Assembly (NCBI GenBank): GCA_019925105.1
Contig: JAHGAU010000005.1
Location: forward strand, 186,001-250,000
From: Niebla homalea
Taxonomy: Eukaryota; Ascomycota; Lecanoromycetes; Lecanorales; Ramalinaceae
DNA: 64,000 nucleotides
Reading direction: 5' to 3'
The position numbers were made by a program, and so were the translations under genes. Of the stretch, positions 46,304 through 55,758 are shown piece by piece. Position 1 is the stretch's first letter; each line of letters starts with the position of its first letter. The notes beneath the pieces were generated by a model. The model saw only the letters and a program-made list of their open reading frames with translations, made no database searches and was not told the origin of the DNA.

Positions 46304-46815
46304 ATGGACCCCCCCACGCCGACTACCCCCCGGACTCCCCCCCCAAAGTCGCCACGGGCCCCTACCTGACCTACCACGACGACTTCGGCAACGGCCTCGG
46401 GGCCCCGGACGGTGCCGCCGCCGCCGCGGGGTCCCTGCAGGTGGTGCTGATGGTGTTGGGGGCGGTGGTGGTGTTCGTGGTGGTGTGCTGGAGGTGAGTG
46501 ATGCGCGCATGAGTAGGGACGAGCGCGGGCGAGGAAGGAGTGTTTTGGGGGAAGAGGCAAGGGCGGCGGATGGAAAGTTCACAAGAAAAAGAAAAAAAAG
46601 GGGATGAATGGATGGATGGATGGGCCAGATAGCAAAGAAGGAAGGAAGGAAGGAAGGAAGGAATCAAGTGACAAGTATCCGCTGACGCTTTCGAGCACAG
46701 GTGGTCCACGGTCCAGCGCGCATCGCTGGCGTGTTGTCGGATCTGCTGCGATGAGGAAGGGTTGGATGGGGCGGGGGATGGGGGCCCGATTCTGCCGTTT
46801 TATAGTGGTGAGTGA
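46304..46815 (+). CDS. candidate small membrane protein, start displaced by a C-run
   Basis: A frame beginning after the C7 run at 46309-46315 reads HADYPPDSPPKVATGPYLTY, HDDFGNGLGAPDG, an Ala run and a strongly hydrophobic helix SLQVVLMVLGAVVVFVVVCW. The ATG at 46304 (ATGGAC) is one base out of frame with it; eight Cs instead of seven would place it in frame. A GTGAGT donor at 46494 and an acceptor at 46700 join in phase to a Cys-rich tail ending at 46815. The acceptor is uncertain. If real this is a one-helix protein of about 100 residues. No family recognised. Confidence 0.4.
46604..46663. repeat. ATGG and GAAG tetranucleotide microsatellites
   Basis: Tandem ATGG units at about 46604-46623 and GAAG units at 46637-46663. 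Simple repeats inside the proposed intron of the small membrane ORF. Confidence 0.85.
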
Positions 46816-47872
46816 TGCCCTCCGGAGGTGGGGACAGGAGCCGGGGGGGCGGGCAGGGATGGTCTGACAGAGCGGGAAATGGCTAATGATTGATTGGGGT
46901 GATGTAGATCGGGTGCATGAGAAACGGGATAGGAGGAGGGAGGAGATGAGTTATGCGAAACAGCATGAGTGAGTTGGGGCCAAAGGCAGGCAGAGGGCAC
47001 GAGGAAAGGGTAAGGGCGAGGGAGGAGGACAATGGGAAGGAGCGGGAAACGGGGGATAGTATGGAGCATAGGAGGCAGGGAGAGGAAGAGGGTGGACTGG
47101 CGAGATCGAATACAGTTGTAAAGATTGATGAGTGTAGGGACAATCTAGATGCTCATTGCAACGATGGAAATCAGACATGCATATGCTGGGACACTGACCA
47201 GGATAATCGGCGAGAATGTTCTCCTCAGGTAAGGGTCTTTTCATTAATATCGAGAAGTGCGAATGTGTGTAGCGAGGATTAGCGAAACCTTGGGCAATAG
47301 ATGGGCCACAAAGCAGGGCCTGCTGGATCTTCGTCTGAATATTACACTCCTCGAAAGTTGCAAAAAGCATGACTCAGTGTGGCGCTGTGGAACCAATGCC
47401 ATGACAAGCCAGCGAAGAGAGCCTTTTGTTGAGGGAGCGCTTAGCTGGGTACTGCCTTTGCTGCTGTATGCAAAAGATAGAATTTGAGGAGTATAGGATG
47501 CCTCGTAGCGGAGTTCGTTCCCAGCAAGCCATGGCTCGTCCCTTTTGGATTTGTGCAGGAGCAGATAGGGAAAACTGTTCATCGCCCTTTTGACGCCCAG
47601 CAAAGTCATTTGTTCAGGAATCCCTATGGTCTCCAAAAACCCGAATCCTGGATTGAGAGATGGGTATAAATTGCGTTCCCTCCTCCTCCCTCTCTTTCTC
47701 CCGGCGTTGTGTCTTTTATTTCTTAATATCCAAATACTCGACATCGTAATCAGCCTTAAGCCTCCTTCTTCATATCGCAGAACCAACAAGATATAACTTG
47801 TTATACCGTATTCATCCTATTTACTTACCGTGTAGTAAAGCACTCACCACCTCGTAGCACTAACCTGCAAAG
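46816..47872. other. intergenic region upstream of disordered-protein gene
   Basis: About 1 kb, purine-rich in its first 300 bases and pyrimidine-rich close to the next start. A 181-codon reverse frame at 47244-47789 shows no domain. Nothing supported. Confidence 0.4.
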
Positions 47873-49555
47873 ATGTCGTCCGGGATTACCCCCTTCCTCT
47901 GCCATCAGCACGGTGTGCTTTTTGTGCCAATGCCAGGCCATTTTCCTTGTCCTGCAGGGACTCAAGGCGACGGTGCTGACTACCGATCGACCATGTGTTA
48001 CTGCAGCGTTACTGTTCTCACAGAGGAGCGGCGGCAACGGTTGACGTCGCCTTTAATATCCGAGGTAGCCCATTTCTCTACCCGTACCTCGATCGACGAA
48101 CACTTTGCCCTCGATGGACCAATACCATCCGAGGATGAAGCCCGGCGTGACGTACCTGAGCCACCGTCAACGCCCATAACAGCCATCCGTCGCCACATTC
48201 CCGCCGTTGACGACGGCCTTTCGCCACCTTGGGCCCCTCGGAGAGGACGGCGAAACGCTATACCATCCGAGCCAATATCTCCGCTCGCACTTTTGGGTTT
48301 GGGAACTCCCAGCCCGGGGACGCCTACCCACGCACCGCCCCAGGCTCCTCGCAGAACGCAGGGGCGGACTGAGCACATACGTTTCGCCACTCCGCCGTCA
48401 CCGACCTGGCCTTTGCGTAACGGTGATGGGTCTAGATGGTATCCAGATCGCGATTCGGAGTTCAACGGCGAAGCGATAGGTACGTGGGCAGGCCAACAGT
48501 ACCGCTCTCTGCCACGATTCCACCCGTCACCGCCTCCGCCGCGCCCATTATCCCCGGGCGAGGGACCCTCTGGCATCCGTCGCCGCTGTATGGTAGAGCG
48601 TCGCGGTGAAGAAGCCGCACGTGGTCCAGATTATCCAGAGCACGCTGCCTTCATGGGTAACGCTGGGGCCCAGGACAACGGCCCATACCCAGCTCCTCCA
48701 CCTTGGCCAACGCCACAGCAGCGACCGCAGAGCGACTATCAGCAGCGGCCTCGTCAATCCCGCTTCGTCCGGCCACCCATGACTCGCTGGCCCACCCCTC
48801 AGCCCACCACCCGTCTGGACTTGGCGACAGACTACTGTCCAGCCCATCACGCTCCCGGCGTCGTGGCTTCTTCCCGGACATACTTCCCTGCGCACCCCGA
48901 GCGAGGGACGTTCCACTCTGGCTCCTCCAATCCCCACTCCTATCAAAACGGGATGACCTCTGGTTTCGGCAATGGCTCCGACGAGGCCGGGCCCAGCCGC
49001 CACCTCAACGCCTCATCTATCTCCCCGCCCTCCTCATCACCTCCGCGGCAGCAGCAACAGCAGACGACCAGCAGCGACTCGCCGGGATCATCGCCGCCCC
49101 GCCACGTGTACCAGGCAGAACTGGACTTCGTCGCGCCCGATGAGGCGGTCTTCTCCATGGCAGCGGCGACGCATCCCCGCCCGCCAGCTGCAGCTTCAGA
49201 GAGGAGGCCGAATGTCTTCCGGAGGCTACGTGACGCGGTCAGGCAGTCGTGGAGGGCGAGGAGATCAAGAGGCGGTGGTGGTGGCGGGGAGCCTGCGGAG
49301 GAGGGCAATCAACCCCATGAGGTGGAGGATGAAGCCGAGGGATACGAGGGCGGCGATGAAGACAGCCTCGAGGATGTCCCGCTAGTCCCTGGCGATGAGG
49401 ATGGGAATGAGGGCGACGATACCGAGGCGTGGAGCGAGATCGGTCAGCCCGCCGATAGCGATTCCGGGGAGATTGTAGATGGTGATGAAGGTGAAGACGG
49501 GCCGTCGGTGGTGACAGAGGCTGTGAGGAGTAAAGAGAGGTTTTCGATGGATTGA
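47873..49555 (+). CDS. disordered Pro/Arg-rich protein of unknown function, 560 residues
   Basis: Intronless frame starting at ATG 47873 (AAAGATGTC). A short Cys-containing N-terminus (CHQHGVLFVPMPGHFPCPAG, then CYC) could be a small folded or metal-binding unit. The rest is predicted disordered: Pro/Arg-rich to about residue 330, a Ser-rich segment with a Gln run, a Gly run after ARRSRGGGGGG, and a strongly acidic C-terminus (about 445-545). The opposite charge of the two halves suggests a scaffold or nuclear protein, but nothing specific can be claimed. Reverse-strand frames in this GC-rich gene are shadows. Confidence 0.65.
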   Translation: MSSGITPFLCHQHGVLFVPMPGHFPCPAGTQGDGADYRSTMCYCSVTVLTEERRQRLTSPLISEVAHFSTRTSIDEHFALDGPIPSEDEARRDVPEPPSTPITAIRRHIPAVDDGLSPPWAPRRGRRNAIPSEPISPLALLGLGTPSPGTPTHAPPQAPRRTQGRTEHIRFATPPSPTWPLRNGDGSRWYPDRDSEFNGEAIGTWAGQQYRSLPRFHPSPPPPRPLSPGEGPSGIRRRCMVERRGEEAARGPDYPEHAAFMGNAGAQDNGPYPAPPPWPTPQQRPQSDYQQRPRQSRFVRPPMTRWPTPQPTTRLDLATDYCPAHHAPGVVASSRTYFPAHPERGTFHSGSSNPHSYQNGMTSGFGNGSDEAGPSRHLNASSISPPSSSPPRQQQQQTTSSDSPGSSPPRHVYQAELDFVAPDEAVFSMAAATHPRPPAAASERRPNVFRRLRDAVRQSWRARRSRGGGGGGEPAEEGNQPHEVEDEAEGYEGGDEDSLEDVPLVPGDEDGNEGDDTEAWSEIGQPADSDSGEIVDGDEGEDGPSVVTEAVRSKERFSMD

Positions 49556-50109
49556 TCGGCGTTTCTGATGTTGTTATAAAAATCTGGCGTGAATTTCAGG
49601 GACTTTGGGCATTAAAGGGGTTTTGTTTCTTTTCATTGCTTAGGTCACCAGAGAACAGAGCTGTATTGATGTCAATATGATCATAACGTGTAATCTTAAT
49701 CAACGCCATAATATGGGGCCACCTGCTCTTTCCTTAATGGAAACAATCCAAATGCGGACACAAAATGAACAATTGCGGCTGAAATGTATGACGAAGGGAA
49801 ATGCTTATGTCAAAAATTCTCATTCCATTTCCTTTGCCGTCATTAAGTTGGAATGCGATTACCTCACAATACACAAATTCACACAAGAGGAAAAGCATGA
49901 TAAAACCATCTAGAGAAAAGATGCGCCGGTAGCAAGGGTTTTCACCATGACGATATGCAGGCGTCCTTCTGGCGCCAAGCCCCCATTTGTGCTCAACTTC
50001 CTGCAGCACCGAGGCGTAATGAACAGCGTCTTCTTCGGAATCTCACCACTACAACAGACCAGTCTATGCGTCATCTCTTCAACTTCATCCTCCCCTAATC
50101 CTCAACACT
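49556..50109. other. convergent intergenic region
   Basis: 554 bp between two stop codons. AT-richer in 49560-49900. No gene seen. Confidence 0.4.
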
Positions 50110-51094
50110 TTAACAGCACCCGCCTGCCGAACCGGATTGCACACCCTGTCCTTGACCGACCTGCACTGTAGGTTTGTTGTTGACGGTTGTGGTACCCATC
50201 CTCTCCTTGATTTGTCGCGCCATGGTCAAGAAAGCCTGTTCGACATTGGACGCATTCTTTGCTGAGGTTTCGAGGAAGGGGATGCCGAGGCCATCTGCGA
50301 ACTCCTGTTCACCGACGCATGTGGTCAGTATTTATGCTTACTCCAACACGACCTGTCGTGTATAGGATGTTGGAGCAGCGACAAACCTTTGCGACCTGGT
50401 AATCAACAACCTTCTTGTCCGACATATCGCTCTTGTTGCCCACAAGCAGCTTGTTGACACCTTCGGTAGCGTAGCGATCGATCTCTTGCAGCCATTGCTT
50501 GACGTTGTTGAAGGAGTCCATGTCAGTCACGTCGTAGACGACGCAGATGCCATGTGCGCCACGGTAGTAGGAGGATGTGATTGTTCGGAAGCGTTCCTGT
50601 CCTGCTGTGTCCCACTGCATCGCATTCGTCAGCCCAGCCGCTCATGAATCTCTCACAGGAATCTTCCCGTTCTTGCAACTTACGATCTGCAACTTCACTG
50701 TCTTGCCGTCTAACTCGATGGTTCGGATTTTCTGTTCAAGGCTCCGTCAGCGGAGTGCTCAAGCATAGACCGCCTTACCAGAGTTACGTACAAAGTCTAC
50801 GCCAATAGTCGATATGTAGCTCTCCGTATATGTGTCGTCTGCGAATCGGAGGAGCAAGCAAGACTTTCCGACCCCGGAATCACCGATAAGCAGAAGCTTG
50901 AAGAGGTAGTCGTATCTGCAGAACGTCGATCAACAGGCGCTCTTGAAGGGTCCCTGCCCTGGAATCTTTGAATCTTGTTTGCCTCTTGTTGAGGCGGTAG
51001 TTAGATGAGAAGGGGAAAGACTCTGGATTGATGAAACCCGTTAGCAGCTATACTGATCTCGCCAGCCGTCTACAACTCACTACTCAGGATTCAT
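50110..51094 (-). CDS. ypt1: Rab GTPase YPT1 (Rab1)
   Basis: Five exons: 51094-51084 (11 bp), 50915-50792, 50731-50684, 50614-50387 and 50304-50110, giving 201 residues. All guanine-nucleotide motifs are present: GDSGVGKS (15-22), the switch I effector [40 protein letters not shown] and ETSAK. The C-terminus ends GGCC, the double-cysteine prenylation signal. The tiny first exon encodes MNP plus two bases of Glu; its donor GTAGTG is weak, but it is the only in-phase way to reach [15 protein letters not shown]1 controls ER-to-Golgi and early Golgi traffic and autophagosome formation. Very secure. Confidence 0.95.
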
Positions 51095-51474
51095 GGTGGC
51101 GGTTGGAGGTAGTCAGTATGAGCAGAGTCTTCAAGAGAGGCGAGTCAGAATTTGTAAGAGCTGGACTACTAGGCAACAGATAACTCTGCAAGTGACTCGT
51201 GTGATCGTTGACGTTGAGCCTGACTTGTTTGATCAGGTCGAATTCGTCCTCGGAGCATCAGCCCGTGATAAAGGCGCTAGACCACAAGTAGCTTAGAGGC
51301 AAGAGTCTGGTCATGTGACTTGAAACTGTCCCGATTGTGACATATCTTCATTACTTTAAACCATTTATCCTATCATGATGCTCAAATCAAGCTCCAATGT
51401 CGTTTGATCAGCTCCATTGAACATCGATTTATCGTATTTACTGCTGCTTTGCTAACGCCATTGCTCATCCCGAA
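51095..51474. promoter_or_regulatory. YPT1 upstream region / aminopeptidase 3' flank
   Basis: 380 bp. Holds the YPT1 promoter on the minus strand. No further gene. Confidence 0.4.
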
Positions 51475-54463
51475 TCACACGTAGTTATGCACTTGTAGCC
51501 ATTCCAGCACCAATTGCTCGTCTCTCTCGCGGTAACTTGCATTAGCTCCGACCGTGTCAATTGCTTGTACCACAGCTCTGTCCCAGCCCTCCGTGTTTTT
51601 GTCTTCGAAGAACCCGGAAATGCTCTTCCCAATGTCATGGTTTGCAAACTTGGACAGACTCGTTTTGATGAAACGATCCATGACGATGGGTCTTGCTGAC
51701 AGCTTGCTGCTGACTTTGTCCCAATTGCTTTGAATGTATTCCCACAGAGCTACTCGTCCTGTCGGGTTAGCTGCCAAAGAAGCCGCACCGAATTGAATAT
51801 CCTGCACAGGAACTTTGTCGGAAAAGATGAAGTCCATGAGATCCGTGGCTAGGTCTGTGCTCGGAACCTTGCCCATCGACACAAGACAGATCTCTCTACC
51901 ATCGATGGCAGTCGTCTGAAGGCATTCATTCTTGACGGCTTTGTATTCAGGAGATCCTCCATGTCGGAGACTTGTCTCGAAGACAGCTGACCGTAGACTA
52001 GGGTGAATGGCGTTACTGTCTCCAGAAATGAAGGATGTCAATTGACGCTTGGCTTCAGTGAGTGTCTTTTGATGACCAACACCCCCAGCAGCAGCAATCA
52101 ACAAAGCACGCAGTTGACCTGTGACATAATTCTCGTCTTCCGAAAACACCCACCCAATCTGCTCTGTTGCAGCCGTTATCAGCTTCAACGTGAACATTCT
52201 CAGACCTTCAGCTATTGTTGTATTGTCGGCGAAGATCGAGCGAACATTTGCAAGGGAGGCTAATAGTTGTGCCCAGACACTTACACTTGTCAACAACTGT
52301 ACATAGACCTCAGAAGCAACGACTTACGCATAGTTTGTCTCATCGCCAAACTTCTCAATGAGCGTCAGGAAGCCAGCCGTCGTGCCATGACCCGCTATAG
52401 CCATCGCTGCAGCGTCTGCAACCAGTCCTATCCGGTCTTCCACGCTAAGCTTATGCTTTTCAGCACCTAGCTGTGCAAGGCGTGGCGGAGGGTAGTTTGT
52501 GCGATAGAAGCCCACTTGATCACTATTGAGCTTGTAGAAAGTTTCGTCAACATCACGAAGCGTAGTCTCTCTTTCTGACAGTGCTTGAGTTGCGGCTCCT
52601 TGTGCCTTCGGATCGGTCTTGAGTCCCAATGGTACCCACCATATGGTCTTATCTTCCGCTGGATTGACATCTCCAGTGGAGAGGAAGCGGCTCTGCTTTA
52701 CGCCGAGTTGGCCAGGCTCCTCCGCGACCGTGATTACGGGGAACCCAACCTGTCGGATCCATGGATCCATGAACGTCTTCACATCTTTCCCAGATGCCTC
52801 GCTGAGCGCCGCCCAAAGATCGACCGTCTTTGCGTTGCGGTATGCGTGCTCTTGCAAGTAAGCAGCGATACCCTTCAGAAAGTCCTCCTTCCCAAGATGA
52901 GCCACAAGCATGCGGATGACGGAGCTGCCCTTGAGATAGCTAATCGCATCAAATATCTGCTCCACCTCCAAGGCATCCCTCACAGCCACCTCAACGGCAT
53001 GCGAGGCACGGAGAGCATCGAGATTCTGCGCCGTTTGGACAGCCTCAGTGACAAACCTCGACCAAACCTCATATTCGGGAAAGAAATTGTCAACAGCCAA
53101 CCAGCCCACCCACGTAGCAAACCCTTCATTGAGCCACAGCTCATTCCACCAATCCATCGTCACCAGATTCCCAAACCACTGATGCGCCAACTCATGCGCC
53201 ACAACATAGGCAATCCGATTCTTGAACTTGGCATCCGACTTCTCCTGGTCATACAGGATAGCCGTGGTGCGATACGTGATCAACCCCCAATTCTCCATCG
53301 CATTATGCGAGAACTCGTGCACCGCCACCAAATCAATCTTTGGCAACGGATACTCAATCCCAAAGATATCCGAGTAGAAATCCACCACCTTCGCACACAC
53401 GTCCACCCCCAATCTCCCCTGCTCCTTTAAGCCCCTAGTCGTGTACACCCTCACCGGCAAATGCTTGCCCCCATACCTCCTCTCCGTGAACGTCTCCACA
53501 AACTCCAGATCCGCCACCGTCCACGCCAGCAGATACGTACTCATCCTCGGCGTCCGCTCAAACCTCACCACCTTCACCCCTTCCTTCCCCTCCACCTTGG
53601 CATGAGCATTACCGCCCCCCTTCTCGGGCATATTGCTCAACCCCACCAACCCCTCGGGGATCTCCAAACTGACGTCAAACGTCGCCTTTAGATTCGGCTC
53701 GTCGAAACACGGCAGCGCGCGCCGGGCGTCGCAGCTCTCGAACTGGGTGGAGAACATCAGGTGGTGCTCCCCCTCCATGGGCACGGCCTCCGAGGGCGGG
53801 ACGGCGGGCTTGTATTTGGAGCGGTAGAACCCGGCCATGTTGGTGTTCATGGTGCCCTCGTAGTCGATCTCGAGGCTTGCGGACTCGGACGCGGGGATCT
53901 GGGCCGGGAAGGTGAGGGTGCAGCGTTGGCGCTTGGTGTCGTAGGAGATGTCGGTGGCATTGTGTGTGGCATTGATGCGGGCGGTTTTGAGTGTGAGGTG
54001 GTGGGCGTTGAGGGTGATTGTTGTGGTGGGGGATGTGATGGTGAGGTCGATCCGGAGGTGGCCTTGGTAGGTGAAGGACCCGTGGAATTCGAGGTCGGTG
54101 AGGCTGAGGGCATAATGGGACGGTTTGATGCTTGGGGTTCGTTTGAGTGTCGATGTTGGATAGGGGGTGGTGGGGGGGGGGGGCTTACTGTAAGGGGAGG
54201 ACGTCTCGATCTGTTGCCGCCATGGTGGGAGATGTACTCTGAAATGTTCTTTTATATATTCTCTTACGTAGAGTAATGGATCGAGCAAGATGGATTGATG
54301 GGTGTAACACGGCAAGAGGAGTGGTCTTTCTAAAGGAAAGCGATGACTGATATCCAACTTGCAAACGGAAAAAGCAAGAGTGGGAAGCGCAATTGACCGC
54401 GGAGTAGGAAATCCTTTGCAATCTTACAAACCTCGAGGCGGATCTACAAGCTATATTTTGCAT
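51475..54463 (-). CDS. M1 family aminopeptidase (APE2/AAP1-type)
   Basis: Exons 54463-54189, 54130-52328 and 52279-51475. From the inner ATG (54223) the core is 880 residues, the usual length; the outer ATG (54463) adds 80 residues in frame. Core features (inner numbering): LHIKPSHYALSLTDLEF at the first splice, NMAGFYRSKY, DARRALPCFDEPNLKATFDV, the substrate motif HNAMENWG near 290, zinc site HELAH near 323-327 with the downstream NEGFATW glutamate, then ISYLKGSSVIRML and the ERAP1-like C-terminal helical domain. The enzyme removes neutral or basic N-terminal residues. The 80-residue extension has no Asp or Glu and 13 Arg/Lys, as expected of a mitochondrial presequence, so two start sites could give mitochondrial and cytosolic forms. 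The first intron contains a G13/C13 run. Confidence 0.92.
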
Positions 54464-54842
54464 GTGATGGAAGTGGTTTTGGGCATTGTGATAGGCACGC
54501 ACAATACAGAAGAATGGCCACTAGGCCAAGGTGGGGCGCGGATGAAAGCGCCTTGTGATGTATTTGCTGGGTAATTGGGTACACTGTTTATGCAAGCATG
54601 CAGTCGGTTCTTGTCGATCAACAGTGATGGACATTTCAAGCTCAGGAGCAGATTGATTGGTCTAGGGCACAGATGCATTTGAAGAACCCACAGAGGTCGT
54701 TCATTGTGTGTGTGGTGAGAAGCGTGTCTTCGCTAGATACTCGCTTGACGCCTCCAGTCATGCAATCCATCGCTCATAGTTTATTCAAACGCCGAGCACC
54801 TAGCGCTATGCAATTTTATCGTGTTTCTCCCTGTATCAACCC
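54464..54842. other. intergenic region between two minus-strand genes
   Basis: 379 bp, the probable promoter of the aminopeptidase. No gene seen. Confidence 0.4.
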
Positions 54843-55463
54843 TCAAAGCCGGACCTGCACATTGATGCAAGGCAACCTGAAGCCACCACCTCTCAAATTC
54901 CTCAACCACATCATCCCTGCAATACCCCAGCCCGGCTTGCTCTCTAGTCTCCGCTTGAGACCAGCAGCAGCCGCCTTGGCCAACGGTGGTGCCATATCCT
55001 TAAGGGCTGCAAGGATGAAAGAGACATCCCCACCTATCCCTTCAGTACTATTCCCCTGACTGACATTGGACGAGTCTGAAGTGTTTGGGAATATCGAGAT
55101 CGAAGTCGGCAAAGGTGAAGGAAATAGCCGCGGTTCGAACCAGTTGCCTTCAAAGTCGAAGAAGCATGAGCTCGCCCATGAGCAGGAGGAGCAAAAGAGG
55201 ACGATGAGGAGTGCGGAACAATAAAAACAGGGGCGTTGGAGAAGGAATGTGAGAACGAAGAAGGATACGACAAAGCTGCAAAAGGGTCAGATGGAGCTGG
55301 CGATGAGGATGGTAGGGTTTTATAGACTCACTAAGGACTGGCGTAAAGGGGAAAGAAGAGGAGGGCAGGTAGCCAACTGGAAGTGAGGAGTGGTTAGTGA
55401 AAGCACGAAATTGGAGATGATCACTAGCTGATCTGTGTAAGCTTACCTTCTCAAGCAGAACAT
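54843..55463 (-). CDS. small conserved-looking membrane protein, 164 residues, three exons
   Basis: Found by joining exons: 55463-55447 (17 bp), 55376-55332 (45 bp) and 55275-54843. Introns are GTAAGC..CAG (70 bp) and GTGAGT..CAG (56 bp), both phase 2. The product starts MFCLRSWLPALLFFPLYASP, continues with a second hydrophobic, Cys-rich stretch (FVVSFFVLTFLLQ, then CFYCSALLIVLFCSSC), a WASSCFFDFEGNWFEPRLF segment, a Ser/Asn linker, and an amphipathic C-terminal region (FILAALKDMAPPLAKAAAAG, LKRRLESKPGWGIAGMMWLR). Two membrane helices near the N-terminus are predicted. I do not recognise a family with a known function. The perfect phase agreement of three exons and strong hydrophobic pattern argue that it is real. 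Confidence 0.7.
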
Positions 55464-55758
55464 GTTTCGCTTGTGAGCTGAACAAAAGCTTCCTCAGTCC
55501 TCACAGCTAAGTGATGAAAAGTGGCGCCTCGGTGTTCAAGCTCCAAGGCAGGACTGCCAAGATAACGATCTAAAAAGGAAACTGTAGGGCTGACATGACA
55601 GGCGCTAGACTAGTGCAAGATCCTAGCGCGTCATAGTGTTCAACATTTGGGGAAGACTGTACTTGTACACTTCCTTCGCCCAATTTTCTCCTATCATTTC
55701 TCGTGCGCACGCGCAAGTTCCTTTCTTCCCTCGAGTTGTACATACTGCATCTCCAGAG
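55464..55758. promoter_or_regulatory. divergent promoter, small membrane protein / EDC4
   Basis: 295 bp between opposite start codons. No further feature recognised. Confidence 0.4.

Noticed and set aside
46604..46663. Regular short repeats considered as a CRISPR-like array
   Set aside because: They are plain tetranucleotide microsatellites without spacers, in a eukaryotic nuclear genome.
47244..47789. 181-codon minus-strand frame upstream of the disordered-protein gene
   Set aside because: No domain or homology signal by eye; likely chance in intergenic DNA.
55130..55142. GGTTCGAACC resembling a tRNA T-loop
   Set aside because: No acceptor, D or anticodon arms can be formed around it, and it lies within the third exon of the small membrane protein.
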